Made by a program: the position numbers and the translations under genes. From the NCBI GenBank assembly GCA_011800805.1, contig MPNW01000174.1, positions 160,748 through 224,747 of the forward strand: a DNA stretch of 64,000 bases. Direction: 5' to 3'. The notes under the pieces are model-generated. The model had not been told where the DNA came from. It did no database searches and saw only the letters and a program-made list of their open reading frames with translations. Shown one piece after another: positions 13,001 through 28,000 of the stretch (the first letter of the stretch is position 1; each line of letters opens with the position of its first letter). This DNA comes from Hirudo medicinalis (lineage: Eukaryota > Annelida > Clitellata > Hirudinida > Hirudinidae).

Positions 13001-16000
13001 AATTTTAACGATTAATTGATTAATTAATCGATTAAAATATTTTCCGATTAATCGATCAAGAAAATTTTAATCGGTCGCAGCCCTATTGATTATACTTGCA
13101 CATGAATATATCAAAAATGGAAATTCATAACATCATCCATAACAGATAAATATGTTTACTAACCAATGATTGAAATTTAATAAAAAAAAAAAACATGAGG
13201 AAAAGTTGATTGACTCTGGAGAGGATGTGATCTGTCCCGAAGCTCCTTGATAGCACAGCAGCTAAAATTGTACAAGTAGTTGCACAAAATATTAATGATT
13301 TTGGCTTGCAAGACATGATCCTTCTCTGCTTTGATGCTGTTGCTTGAAATATTGGAACAAAATTTGTATCAGTTTGGAAAAAGAGATTGGCTGACAGCTA
13401 CTCAGTGTGGCTTGTCGTCACCACATCTCCGGTAGGAAGTGTCACCCACAAGGCCACTGCACACTCTAACTTCGAGGTCTTGGCACAAAACTCCAAAAAT
13501 GTAGTAATTTTAGGAGTGCAATATGTCTTTAGAACAGGGCCCACCACTGGACATGATGTTTTCGGTTCTAGTAAATTTCATGCGTTTGAAAAGTTAATAG
13601 AAAAAATTTTAATAAAAAGTGGTCTATTGAATTTAATTGAGCATGTTTAATTGAAAATATATAATATATTATGTTTCTTGTTTTAAATAAATTAATGTGA
13701 CATTATGCTGGAAACCTCAAGGAAACATGGGAAATAAAGGTACTAGAGGAAGTCCTGGGTTTGATGGAGCAAAAGGTAATGTTGGTGAAAAAGGGGAACC
13801 AGGTCAATCGATTAAAGGTAGTCCTGGTCAACCTGGTTTGCCTGGACTGGATGGTGAACCTGGATTTAAAGGATCCGATGGGCCAAAAGGTGAAAAGGGA
13901 GCTAGTGGAGATGATGCTGTAACAAAGCCTGGGCTGCCTGGTCTTCCTGGTGATATGGGTGACAGAGGTCTTCCTGGAAGTAATGGCACTAATGGCATAC
14001 CTGGCTTGCCAGGTCTAAAAGGTTTGGTTGATGTTTACTTAAAATAACTAGGTTAATTTAACTAAATGTTTAGTTTGATTAAATATATTTTAAATTATAG
14101 GTGGATCTGGTGGTTCTTGTTCTGAATGTTTTCCTGGTCAAAAAGGTGAAAAAGGTGGGCCAGGAAGAGCTGGATTTGATGGGCCTCCAGGACAACCAGG
14201 TTTGCCAGGTAATCCAGGTCTGGTTGGCATTTCAGGAGATCCTGGTATACCTGGAGGCATTGGGAGCCCTGGATTTCCTGTTGGTTCATGATTCAATCCA
14301 GTTTTTTAGTAATGAATATGAATAGGAGCACTTGAATACATGGTTTGAAAACTTTCATTAGGTATATTTTTCAGGAACTGATTGTCTTCCAATACTTTTT
14401 TCACTCTAATTGTATTGATGTGTTGGTCAAACTCAACCAAAAGCATGCCTAAAGTGATTCAGAGATATGTAAATCAGGGTATTTCTACTGCTCACAAAAT
14501 GTTAATATCAGTTTCTATGTTCTTACCATTTCCTTCAGTTTAACATAGATACCTGAGAATAGGAAGAACTGCCCACATGGACATATTTTATGAAACATTT
14601 GGGTGTCCCTATTGACAGGTTCTACTGTATTTTGAATTCTAGGAAAAGTTGTAACATTATCTTAAAAGAAGTTTTCTCAAATATCAATTAAGGAAATTAT
14701 TTATTTGGGATTTTATAATTTGCTGTAAGTTCTTGATTTCAATCATCTCTAGCAAGCATCAATTAAAATATTTGGTCATAACTTGAGTCCATCTCATTTC
14801 CATTTTAGGACATATTAAAGTTCATGCTTTTATGATTTGTATCAAGAAACTTTTATGTTATGCGACTTAGTTTGCACTGTCTTTTTATTGTTACATAAGT
14901 GGTTGGGGACCTATTAGGATTAGATGGGCATCTACATAAATACACACATTCAGTTCATGCACACATAATTACATTTTGTTGAGCCTAGATAAAAATTCAA
15001 GCAAACTTTGAAAGAAAGTTTTAAAGTTTGCAAATGTGCCTAGGAAACCTAAGGAACTTATTTATTTCAAGTTTTATGATTGACAAAGTTTAATAAGTTT
15101 CACTTGAGTTCCAGATAACATCTATCATCTTATAGTTGTTCTCATAGTGCTTCATTCATATTTCATATACTAATCTCTTTGAAAAACCAGTCCGCTTTCA
15201 CAAGTTGTAAGTTGCATCTCTGAAAGAAAATGACAACTCTCTATCCAGCTAGCTTGCATTCTGCCCCGGTTGTCCGATCTCATCCATCAAGTGGGCATGG
15301 ATGGACCTGAAGATGTAGTAATTAGTGATTTTAGATTGATGGGTCTTGTTGGCTCTTGGATTATCTTGTCAATATAAGCACAACTCAAATCCATGCTTTT
15401 CAAGGCTGAAAACTCACATTTCTTGCAATTTCATGTTGCTATGTAAATTTACTTTTATTATTATTATTATGCCATGTGAGTGTTAACTCTATTGTGCTAA
15501 GTAAACAAATCTTGTTTTTCTGAGAAAGGTATATATTATGAAGTACTCCTTCTGCTTTAAAGCATTGCAGACATTTTTATCATAGACTCAGTTATGGACT
15601 TCACACTCAGACACTTATACATTTATTTAGTTCTGCTTTTTTCATTATTTAATTTAATGATTAATTAAGAAGTTGTTGAAAAATGTCTTTTAAGGGTGAC
15701 AATGGCTTCCCAGGTTTAACTGGACTAAAAGGTGAAAAAGGAAGGCTAGCTGAGGTTCAACTCTTACCCGGAGAAAAAGGTTCGTCCATTGTAATAGTGC
15801 ATATCTTTAATTAGTCTTTAACTTGATGATTTTGTTTAATAGATTCAATTGGGAAAATTGTTTTATTGCATTATTAGGTGACAAAGGAGCTCAAGGCTTA
15901 CCAGGAAATGATGGCAATCCTGGTAGTCCTGGTCGACAGGGACCACAAGGAGGTAATGGGCCTGCTGGCATACCTGGTCCTCCTGGAGCAAAGGTGTTAA

Positions 16001-19000
16001 AAATATTTCATTTCAGAGTTATACTATGGATTGTAGAAAACAAAGAAATTTCAACCATTTTAATTACAGAGAATAAATTATGTGTTTATCATTATTATGA
16101 TCAAAATTTTGGTCTCAAGTAAACATCAACTTTAGGACAAAGAAATTGGATAAACATTAATGTAATAAATCTTTCATTTTCCATCTTCCTGTTGAAACAG
16201 TCATCAATATTAATTAAAGGGAGACATTGGGACTCCTGGATTCGATGGACTTAAAGGAATTAAAGGCCAGCTTGGTTCACCTGGTCAGCCTGGAGACTTT
16301 GGATCTGGTAGACCAGGCCAAAAAGGAGAGCCTGGGAATGTAGGAATGAATGGAGATGCTGGCAACAATGGAGACAAAGGGGAAAAGGGCCTACCAGGTG
16401 AACTTTGAAATAAATATCTCAGCCTACATCTGAAGTTATTATTTTTGTTACATTTTTATATTGTTACAACTCTGGTGCATAATGGAATTAAATAATTAAA
16501 GAATAATTAAATTTATATTATTCCATGGAAATATTCAGTGTCTTTCTATGCTTAAGTCATCAGTGGCATAACAGTGCAAAAGTAACAATGACAAGAGCTA
16601 AGACAGTCAAGAATCCCAGATACTCATCTGCAACCTTTAGCATCTCAGATCCACACAATTACTTAACACAATTATTCAGTTCAGCTAACTAAATACTTGC
16701 ACAATAAACTTATTAGTTAACTTCCCAAAGTTTGTGGACCACCGGTTTAGTTCATTCTTGTCAGGAGTGGGATCCAAGAGTGGATCCAAAGGACAAGTGC
16801 CTTGAAGGTCTGAGTTGAGGAGAGCTGAGGCATGAACTGAGGGAGAGACATCTTGATCTGACTAAAGGAGGTCAAGGTAGTCTCTGATGTGCCAGTTCCA
16901 TGCCTGATAGCCTTTTTGGTGTTGGTTGAAAAGAGGAAATAGTTGATGAAAGCAATTTGGAGATCAAAGCAATGCTTCTATGCAGTAAGGAATAGGGGGA
17001 TGATCTGGGCGATCAGGACAATGCTGAGGAAATCGTGCCAGAGATGTACAAAGGAAGTTTGGCAGTTGTCAGGCTTGCGGAACTCAATGTTGTAGGTGAA
17101 ACTGAGTTGGTGTTTATATATGGGGAGGGAAAAATTGTTGACAGCCATGATCCTACGCACCTTTAGAAATCGCTGACACCAGAGGTTCGGATAGAACCTT
17201 TTTGGTGAGACTATAGAAGACCACCCGGGTGTCAATGAAGTGGTGGAGATGGTTTGTCAGGGACTCTGCTGGTGGAGAGGGCAGGGCATTCATAGGCTGC
17301 ACTTGTTGAAAGAGGTTGTGGGCTGGACAATGGAGATTGTTGGGGACTGCACTTTAGTGGTGAGGATCTGTTGGGGAGATGGTTGAAACAAAAGAATCAA
17401 CATAGAAACTGCATCCTCAGAGTGAAGATGAAATCATTTGGTAAAGAGTGTTTGTTTGGGATGAACAGATCTAAGGAGGGTGCCATGTTATTGCCCTGGT
17501 GCATCATTAAATTAATTAATTAAAGAATATTTAAATCTATATTGTTCCATGGAAATATTCAGTGTCTTTTGAAGCTTAAGTCATCAGTGGCATAATAGCG
17601 CAAAAGTAGAGAAGACAAGAGTGAAGACGAAAGCCAAGACAGCCAGGAATCCCAAATACTCATCTGCATCCTATAGCATCTCAGATCCACACAAATACTG
17701 AACCTGATTATTCAGTTCGGTTAACTGAATACTTGCTCAATAAACTCATTAGTTAACTTCCCAAAGTTTACGAATCCCTGGTTTATTTCAATATTTTAAA
17801 ATAAATTTTCACATTTCTTTCCACATTGGGTTTGGATTTAATGAAATTTTTAATTTTTGTGATCACAAGTCTAATTCAAGCAAATTAATTTTTTTTATAA
17901 CATGTGTATATCTGTAGCATGTAGAGGGGCATATGGAAAGCTAGCTCAAATGTAACACATTTGTTATTTGTATGAAAATACGGTAAACTGTAACAAACAA
18001 TTTAATGTGTTTAACAACTTAGATAGATATTGAAAACTCCTGTTGAGTCCTGATAGAATCCTCAGAGGAGTGACCCCTTCTTCGAGTATTTTAGCCCTTG
18101 AAATCTACACTCTAGTGTATTTGTGTGAAAATACAGTAAACTATATACTTGTGTGCAGGTTGGCCGAATGAGTTACATTCCTGCATATGGTTGTAATGGC
18201 AACAGTCGTAATGTGACGTGTTCGAAATCCAGCTTGCACTGCCGCAAGCGCCCTTAGGAAGGAGCACTATATAAATTGTAAACAAAAAGCGCCTCTGATG
18301 CTATGCATATAACGCTATATAAATGAACTATATTTACATTTTACATTTACAAACTGTAACAAGCAATTCAATGTGTTCAGCAACTTATACATAACTAATT
18401 TTTGTTTGGAGGTGACTTTGGATTATATGTTATCCTTTTAGGAATCTTTCAAGGAGTGCAAATAAGTGGTGACAAAGGGGCTCGAGGAAATCCAGGAGTA
18501 AGGGGAGATCCTGGCTTACCTGGATTAACTGGTTCAAAGGGAAACATGGGTATTTATTCTTTGACCACATGAGAAAATTACTTTTTGCAGCAAAATACAT
18601 TTTACTTTTGAGGAATGCCTGGAGATATTGGAGGACCTGGCTCACAGGGCCTTAAAGGGGATTCAGGTGATCCCGGTCAGCCTGGTCCACGGGGTCCTGA
18701 AGGAGATAAAGGTTCACCAGGAATACCTGGAACTCCAGGGAATCCTGGTTATACAGGTCTAAAAGGTGGAAAGGGATTACAAGGATCAAGAGGAGAAAAG
18801 GGTATGTAATAATGTCAATGTCATACATTAGTTTTTCTAAACTCTATTGAATTTAATCCTCTGAAAAACTTTTTTTTATTAGTATCTCTAACAACTTTAT
18901 TGTTATTTTGTAACTTTATCTGACAAATTAAATAATGTTTCAATTCTTCACTTTTCTGGAATTCGTCAACAATCATTTTTCTGCATCTAGTTATGTTCAA

Positions 19001-22000
19001 TCTTTCCTGGAACTTCTAAATTGTTTCCTCCTTGAAGGAGATGGAATGGAGAAAACCTATAATTAATGAAGAATTGCTACTCTGCCAAGAATTAACAAGC
19101 AATTTGAGTAAAACTTAAATTAAATTAACTTAACACATTAATTTATACTCTTACATTGTAAATTATGGACAAGAAATGGAGTCTTTTAGTAGTAACAAAT
19201 TAAATATAAATGCATTTTTGTACATATTAGATGTATTAATTTATTTAAATTTGCATTCAGAAAGAATTTATGGTAAACTTAATTTTAATTTATGTTTAGA
19301 AACAACTGGCTAATTTACAAGATTTTAATGTTAATATTTGTATTAATGTTGAAATGGATCAATATTTGAGTTTGAGTCTGAGTTTGGGTTGTAGATCAAT
19401 TTGTTTCTTAAAATATTTAACAAAATTTTTAGTTTATTAATTTTTTAAAATGAATTGCTTACACAGAGTGTGAAGATGTTAGCATGTAAATGGAAATAAA
19501 ACTGAATTAGATTAACATTTAAAAAAGAAGTAACATTTTAAAAAGTGTGTTATACTGAAATAGATCAGAATGTTCTTTATGATTGCAAATGCTCATAGGT
19601 TCACTAATAAATATGTGGAATAATAAAATGTATGGAAGGATGTTTAGTTCTGAAAAAGAGCCACATTTTGAAAGCTAAAAATAACTTACTTGCCCACACA
19701 AAAAATAAAGGTAACATGACTTTTAGAAATGTAAATTAAAGGTCTTAAAATCAGGAATATTCAATAAATAAATAATTGTGAGAGAATTTAGATAAATGAT
19801 AAACTATGAAAAAAATCTTTTTGTACATGGATATCGAAATTCATGGCAATGCATATTAGAAATGATTCCTGGATTAAAATTAAAATTCAATGCTTGAAGA
19901 CTTTAAATATTAAAGCATGCCTAGCCTTATACTATAGCCTAGTTTTTCCATATATCTCCTTCTTCATGTATAAAACATCAATCAATTATTGCCATCACCT
20001 TTTGCTATTTCACCAAATCATCAAATGATAATGACTAACAATATTTTATATAAGCAATATTGTATAAATAAGTAAGTTCACTGTTGCAGGAAGCATTCCA
20101 ATTGATATAGTAAAATATAAAGGAGAGAAAGGTAATCCTGGAACACCTGGACCACCAGGACACAGTGGAATTAAGGGAGAGAAGGGAAATGAAGGTAAGA
20201 TTTTAGAAAAGTATTCAAGGCTGATCAAAATTATTTGAAAAAACTTGAAAAAGAAACATAAACTTAATTTTTTTCATCATCTTATTCATCTTAGCATTTA
20301 AATAAAGTTTTATATATTAAAATACTATTTTAAAAATTTTAGTTTAATTTAATTTTATGGGTAGTAATATATCCTCTATTCAAATTGTTTTGTATGTATC
20401 AAATTTTATTTAGCTGAACTTTTGAGTTTCTTAAATATCTCAATCGGATGGATAGGAAGGCACTTTTTAATTGCTCTACCATTTATAAATTGTTATTAAA
20501 CTAAGATTTTAAAAATTATAGTTAAATTATGCAAATAATACAGCATGAATAATTATGCAACTTAAAGAAAGAAAGAAATATTGATAGTAATTATATAATA
20601 AATGAAAAATAAATAATAATAATCACATAATTTGTAATAGTAATGATGTTATTCTAATCAAATGGATTAATTTGCATATGAAATAGATTGACACCAATTT
20701 GAATTCATATTATTTGATTTGTGTTTGTTCAATTTAATTCACCTTCATGATTAATGAAGGACCTCAAGGAAGAGATGGTGGAAAAGGTGCTAAAGGAGAT
20801 GTTGGAAGAGATGGCCCAGATGGCTTTAAAGGTCTTAAAGGAGAACCTGGAATGGGTTTTGAAGGCATGAAAGGTGATAAAGGTGCACCTGGAATTGATG
20901 GTCTGCCCGGTTTGCCTGGTAAATCAATTTTACTAAATGTGAAAGTCTCTGAATTGTTTTTGATTTTTAAATCAATTTGCAATAGGTATGCCAATATTTT
21001 TAAAATTATTGAATATCGATATTATTGATATTTTAAAAAATATTGATATCATTTATCGATATATCTCGCAAAAATATTGATATATCACGTTAAGTTGCAT
21101 AACCACCACAGATCCTATTGTTGGTATACAGGCAATATCATTTTTAAAAAAATTACTTTCTTATAAGAAACAAACACACAAACAGAATAATTCAAGGTTT
21201 ATTCTTCAGAACTTGTAACTAAAACTTCTTGTGTGCACAACTCAACACAAAAAGTGTATGAAGGTGGCTATTTCACATCCTGTACCCACTGTTGTTACTA
21301 ATATAATTATTCATCCAGGACACTATTCCTACCAAAAGTGCAGAGCTGGAATATGAAGATATTTCATAGCTATGTTGTATAATACAAGGCAGCTTTCCTT
21401 CTTGGTCTGCCAATGAAAAAGTGGATTTTCCTTCCTCTCAGTCTGGTGCCTCAGAAAAATATAACTTTAATTCTGGGTTAAAGAGGATTCTTTTTTTGTA
21501 GAAGGGGATGATGCAAAGTTGATCCTTAGCAAAATCTAATGTAGCTGCCAAATAGAGTCCCACTCAACCCCACTGATTTCACTACATTTGCACATAACAA
21601 ACACTTCTCCAACATTCATTAGTGGACAAATTTTCCATATTTGAAAAATATTCTATCCCAATTATTCTCACAAATGATCACAAACAAAGCTCAGAAGGTA
21701 TATTACAACTCAATCTTAGTTTCATAGCTTCATTCATTATGTACCATAAACAAAGATAAAACATTTTGTTATACATTCTTAACTAAACTTCCCAATAAAT
21801 TTTAAAACCAAATTTAAATATCAGTTTTATAAAAATAATATCACGATATTTATCGATATATTGACCCTTATTTATCAATATTCAATATATCAATAAAATA
21901 ACAACAACCCTAATTTACAATGTCATTAAAATGTTATTAAAACATTAAGTAAATAATCATCCAATTACAAGAGTATGCACCATTTTTTTGTTTATTAATT

Positions 22001-25000
22001 TATTAGGTCAGCCTGGTTCTAAAGGGAATCCTGGCCTTGATGGAAGACCAGGATTTCCAGGGAATCAAGGTGATAAAGGACAAAATGGAATTCCTGGTGG
22101 AACAGGGTCTTCTGGGAGACCAGGTTTGCCTGGATTAAAGGGATTTCCAGGGAGAAATGGTACAAATGGATTACCAGGTATATGCAAAATAATTTTTAGA
22201 ACATTTTGTCGCACATTTGAATTGGATATTAATTTTAAGCAAACAGAAGCACATGTTCCTTCATTGAAAATTTCAAAAATTTATATCAGAATCAATATTA
22301 ATTCTATTTGAGGATGCTAATAGCTTTTTTTTAATAGTAATAACACCATTTTATTTTTTTGAAGTTTTTTGTTGCATTGATTTTATGAATGATATACTTA
22401 TAGTTGTATTAAAATTAAACAATATTTTGTAAGGAGGAACAGGAGATGCAGGATTTCCTGGATTACCTGGAATGAAAGGTCAGGCAGGCACACCAGGTTA
22501 TGCTGGTCTAGATGGATTGAAAGGAGAAAAGGGAAAACCTGGTTTACCGGGAACACCTGGACTTCCCGGATCTGATGGTTTTGAATTTATTCTTAATTCT
22601 TAAAAAATTATCAGATTTGTACTGATTGGCATGACCTATTTCTGGTCAATCACTCGATTCAGCTCTGGCTTTGAAGTTTTAAAGTAGCTTAACTTCAGGG
22701 TTGTTCTTGACTTTATGAAATGTTTTCTTCTGTGACCACAGTTTTTGCTTTTGTTTAGGTGTTGATTTTTAAATTAGTTTAGATTAGTTTTGGTGTCTCC
22801 ATCTTCAGAAGCTCTACATAATAATTGCAAACAAATCAAATCATTGAATTTGTTAAAACTGTTGCACTAAATTCACTCTTTTTTTATTTAAACAATTAGT
22901 ATCACTCGTCTTTTAAAAAACAATCTATTGACGGTTAATTGGCATTGCTGGATTTAGGAAATTCTGGAGATAACGGTGTAATTGGACAAATTGGTGACCC
23001 CGGAGATCCTGGGATTGCTGGAGATAAAGGACAAAAAGGTCAACCTGGACTAAAAGGACTTGCAGGACTAAAGGGTGAAGCAGGAAATAATGGTAAAAAA
23101 AAATCTTAAATATTTTATGAGGTTCCAATAATATAAAAAGTAGTTGTTTTGAAGAAGAGGTTTATCTTCATCTTAAACATCTTAAACTATTATTTGGAAC
23201 AGGATTCCCTGGACCAGATGGACAAATTGGTGTTGCAGGTCGTCCTGGTGCTGGTCTTCCTGGGCCTAAAGGGCCTAAAGGAGTCAGTGGTCTGGATGGT
23301 ATACCAGGAGCTCATGGTCCAAAAGGCTTTAAAGGGAGCAGTGGTGTTTCTGGATTTTCTGGCCCAAAGGGTGACCCGGTATTGGAACTTTAAAAATGTT
23401 ATAAAAGCAAAGGAAATTTCAAATTTTAATTTCTGGTAAGTCATTCTATATTCTAGAAATAAATGTCATGCATTTTACACAGGGAACATCGGGTTTGCCC
23501 GGAGCTCCTGGACTACCTGGTATTCCTGGTGATAAGGGATCTCAAGGTTAAATAATAAACTGAGTGTCAGCAACAATAATTTAAATTAATTGTACAATAA
23601 ACCCATTTAAGTCAACATCTCTAGAGACAGTTTCGCTAACAAATGAGTACCTTAAAAACTCTAGGTATTCCAGGAAATGGTGGTAGACCAGGCTTGACTG
23701 GACTTAAAGGTGAAAAGGGTTTTGGTTTTCATAAAGGACAAAAGGGTGGTATTGGTGCTAAAGGTGATCCTGGAATTGGTGGTCAACCTGGGGGACCTGG
23801 TGATAAAGGGCAGGATGGACCTCCTGGACTACCTGGCTTGGATGGTTAATTGCAATATTAAACAATGCACATTGTTTAATTAATTGTTAATTGGTTGTGC
23901 AGGTTGGCCGAATGGGTTGCGTTCCTGCATGCGGTCATAATGGCAACAGTTGTAATGTGTAGTGTTCGCAACCCATCCTGCACTGCCAGGGAGCGCCCTC
24001 GGGTAGGGGCACTATATAAATGGTAGAACAATTAAAAAGCCTTCACATCCCATTCGGATACATAAGGCACTCAAAAAATTGGCTAAATACATACACATTA
24101 AGAGTTTGATATTTATACCAATCAAAACCATAACAATGAAAATTCATAACATCTCTGTTTCTAGTTCTTTAGTTTGTTTCACTTTCCTTTCTATCTGTTT
24201 GTGACTGTTTAATTTATTATATAATTTTAGGAATGCTGTTTTGAAATCTTGAAAAGTCATTAATGATCTTTTTGTGATTTGATTTTAATTCTTTAGTCCA
24301 ATGTTTAGACATTTCTACTTTTACCTTTGTAAATACCTTATCTTTTCTTGAGAAGGGTCAGCTTTCAAGAAAGATTGTCTATAGTGTATTTGATGTTGGC
24401 AACACAGTTCCTATATATCTTGTTTTCCTGAGAACAAGTTGAACTTCCTATTTTAAAACCCAGGGGAAGCCCTGGACACGAACCTTCCCCCCCCCCTTGC
24501 CCCCTCGCAGAGGCACTGCCTTTAAATTCCATACTTATGTAATATTCCTGTTAAATCATATATCTGTACTACAATTACATAGATTAATTTTAAAAAGGCA
24601 TAATATTTCTGAGTTCACAATTGTCAATTGTGCACAATTATCTATGTGCGCAATTGTCCATGTGTGCAATTGTATTGTGAGCATTCATCTGGTTAATATT
24701 GGTATTTTTTTTATAGGAAGGCATGGCACAAAAGGTGGTGATGGAGCACCAGGAATATCTGGTAAACCTGGTAGTCCAGGACTAAAAGGCTTGTCAGGTA
24801 ATCCAGGCCTCAAAGGATTTGAGGGTGCAAAAGGTAATCCTGGCTTTCCCGGGGCTAAAGGACAGAATGGTCCTCATGGTAACAGTGGACAAAAAGGTTT
24901 GTCTTGATTTCCTTTTTCATTATGTTTTCATGAGTTAGTGCATTAACACACCAAAACCAAAGAAACAATGCAAAAGTCTTGAACTGCAATTTGTAGGTAG

Positions 25001-28000
25001 ACCGGGATATCCTGGAAACCCTGGAGTTCCTGGTTTGAGTTTCAAGGGTTTAAAAGGAGTTAAAGGATTTCCAGGAGCACCTGGGAAGGATGGAGCACCT
25101 GGTTCTAAAGGAAATGCTGGTAAGCCTCATTTAATATTTAATTTGACATTAATACAACATTATATCCTAATAAATATTGGCATGTTCATGTTATATACAT
25201 AAGTGTTGATATGAACGTTAGTTATTGGAATCTTAAATTCGTTTGATAAATAACCAAGTTCGAAAACCTTAATGTTTGTATGCAATGAAACACTATTAAG
25301 CATTAGACCAAAACTGGCTGAAACCGAAACCAAACCAAAAGTTAAAAATTACTTTCAGCCGAAACCGAAAGATTTATAACCCGGTACAAGAATTAAAAAC
25401 TATGTCGCAAAACAATGATGCAATAAAAAAATTGGACTTTATCAACAATACAATTAAAATAATAAGCAAGACAAGTAATCTGTATTTCAGAAATAATTAT
25501 TACAAACCTACACTTGCAGTCATGCATTAAGAGTCGTTAAATGGCAGTTCGTTCACCATTCATTGTTTAGTAATTGAATTCAAACAAATGAATGTTGTAG
25601 TTCAGAAATAAAAGTTTCTCCTCATTATTGCACGGTAGGTTGCCGAGTCGGTCGGCACACGACCCTTTTATCCCGCAATAAACAAGTGCTCACTTGCCAT
25701 GCTGGTGGGAAGTGCAGACTTGTGAGCTTACAGAAATGGGTATTGACTACAATGCCAATATGCATATATATCTGTGATCATTCAAGGAAGACATGGCTCT
25801 TTGAGGTAATTATTCAACTCTTGTTCATACAGTGGCATGACATTTGACTTCGACTGTCGGAAGTTTTTGATGGATCAATATTAACAGACTGGCTGTCATG
25901 TGCATACCACACATCCAAATCCTCTTTGGCATCGGACATCTCGCTGCTCACAGGCTTGGACTCAATGTTATCAGTTGAAAAAGCTGTGGCTGGCGCAGTG
26001 ACAGTCTGATTTCTGGTAGATGACTGAAAGCCTAAATCAGCCAACACCGAAAATCAACAATATGGCAACTTTCGGTGCCAATACTGAAATTCAGTTGGCC
26101 CCTATGAAATATTAATTGAAAAGGATTAACTTAACTCTTGCAAAGATTTTGAATGATTTAATCATTTAAATCTGAATATGGACAGTGCTTTGAAACATGA
26201 CTTGAAATGAAGATAACTGTAAAAGACATTTTTGTCTTTTAAGACAAAAATTGACCCACAGTCTGTGTACAAAAATTAATAACTTTTTAATGTCTTTTTT
26301 TACATATTCCATAAATAAAATATTTAAATCTAAAAATATAAGGTTAAGTAATAGAATTTAAATTAATTTGATTCAGCATTTATTTCATAAGTTATTTGTG
26401 CAAACCCAAACTGTCCACAACTTTTTGGATGCAGTCTGATGAAAATGTTTTCTGAAATCTCATTGATAAGATATTTAGTATGAGGCTTTAATTTAATGTG
26501 TCCCAAAATCAAGAATTTTAAAAGATTTTGACCACTCTTTAAAAAAACATCAAAACTTGGCAAGTTTGTCTTGGAAGAAAATTTCTTAAAGCAACTAAAT
26601 CTTCAAAAAATCATTAAATCTTTAAAAATCATTTGGAGTGCAAGTAGGCTCAGAGGGTTTGTGTTCCTGTGAACGACAGTAAAAGCGACAGTCATTGTGT
26701 CGTATTCTCAACCCAGCCATACAACTTCACTTATTATTATTATTATTATTATTATATTATTATTATTATTAATTATTATTATTATTATTATTATTATTAT
26801 TGAAACAGCTACCAGGACTAGAAATAATGTAGTAATCAGCAATGATTTGACATGGCACTTGTACTTTGTCAACATTAAAACAAATAGTTTAATATTAATA
26901 ATATTTTAATTTGCATATAGGATTGCAAGGGCTTGAAGGCCCAGTAGGGGATAAGGGTGACAAAGGAGCCTGGGGATTCCCAGGCCAAAAAGGTGATAAA
27001 GGAGCTGATGGACTCCCTGGAACCAAAGGTTAGTTACAAATAAACATCAATACTTTAAGATACTTTAAAGTGAAAACAACTCTTTGATTTATAAGGTGTT
27101 CCTGGACAGAATGGGACAGATGGAGCTCCAGGTAGGGATGGTATCCCGGGCCCCAAGGGAATCCCTGGAATGCCTGGAAATGTAGGTGCTGATGGATTGC
27201 CAGGACTGGATGGGCAACCAGGCTTACCAGGTTATACAGATAATTGTTCCATTTTGATTTACATAATTACATGTTTTATGGAAATCACAAATTTTATTTT
27301 TGTGATCATTTGATAAAATAGGTGCATCTGGAGCAGATGGAATTCCTGGGCCTCCTGGATGGCCAGGAAAACCAGGATTACCAGGCTTGAAAGGCAATTT
27401 TGGGGTTGTTGGACCAAAAGGAATTGATGGGTTGCCAGGTATGTTGGTCAATTCTTAACTGCTATTTGAGTTTGTGATAGCTTATTATTATTGGCCTTAG
27501 GTTATCCTGGTGTAAAGGGCATGAAAGGAGAACCAGGAGATGTAGTGGTAGTGCCCCCAGAAAAAGGAGATAAAGGATTTCCTGGATTAAAGGGACTGAA
27601 AGGAAGATTCGGAACCATGGGAAAAGCTGGGCTTCCAGGGCTGCTTGGTATGACAAGTTTTATTTCCTAAACACTTTTCATTAGGTCTTGTGCTTTAACT
27701 ATTCTAGGACTAAAGGGTAATGGAGGATTTAGAGGACTGCAGGGCGTTAAAGGACTCCCTGGAAGACAAGGTCCTGATGGATCTGATGGATTTAATGGAA
27801 AACCTGGAATAGATGGACTTCCAGGTAATTACATTTCTGTCTATTTTTTGTTTGTAAAAACTAAGTTCCTTATTCATTGAAAGGTTTGAAGGGTGAGCCT
27901 GGATTTCCAGGTCCACCAGGACCTGTTGGTGTAGTATCTCCTTCTGGTTTCATGTTTGTTAGGCACAGCCAATCTTCAAGTGTTCCTCATTGCCCTCCTA

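Noticed and set aside
12779..13085. Complete hAT-like MITE from agggctgtccg (12779) to cagccct (13085)
   Set aside because: The ends share only about 7 bases, and the flanking 8-mers do not match.
26697..26909. Poly-Ile/Leu open frame
   Set aside because: Translation of the (ATT)n microsatellite.
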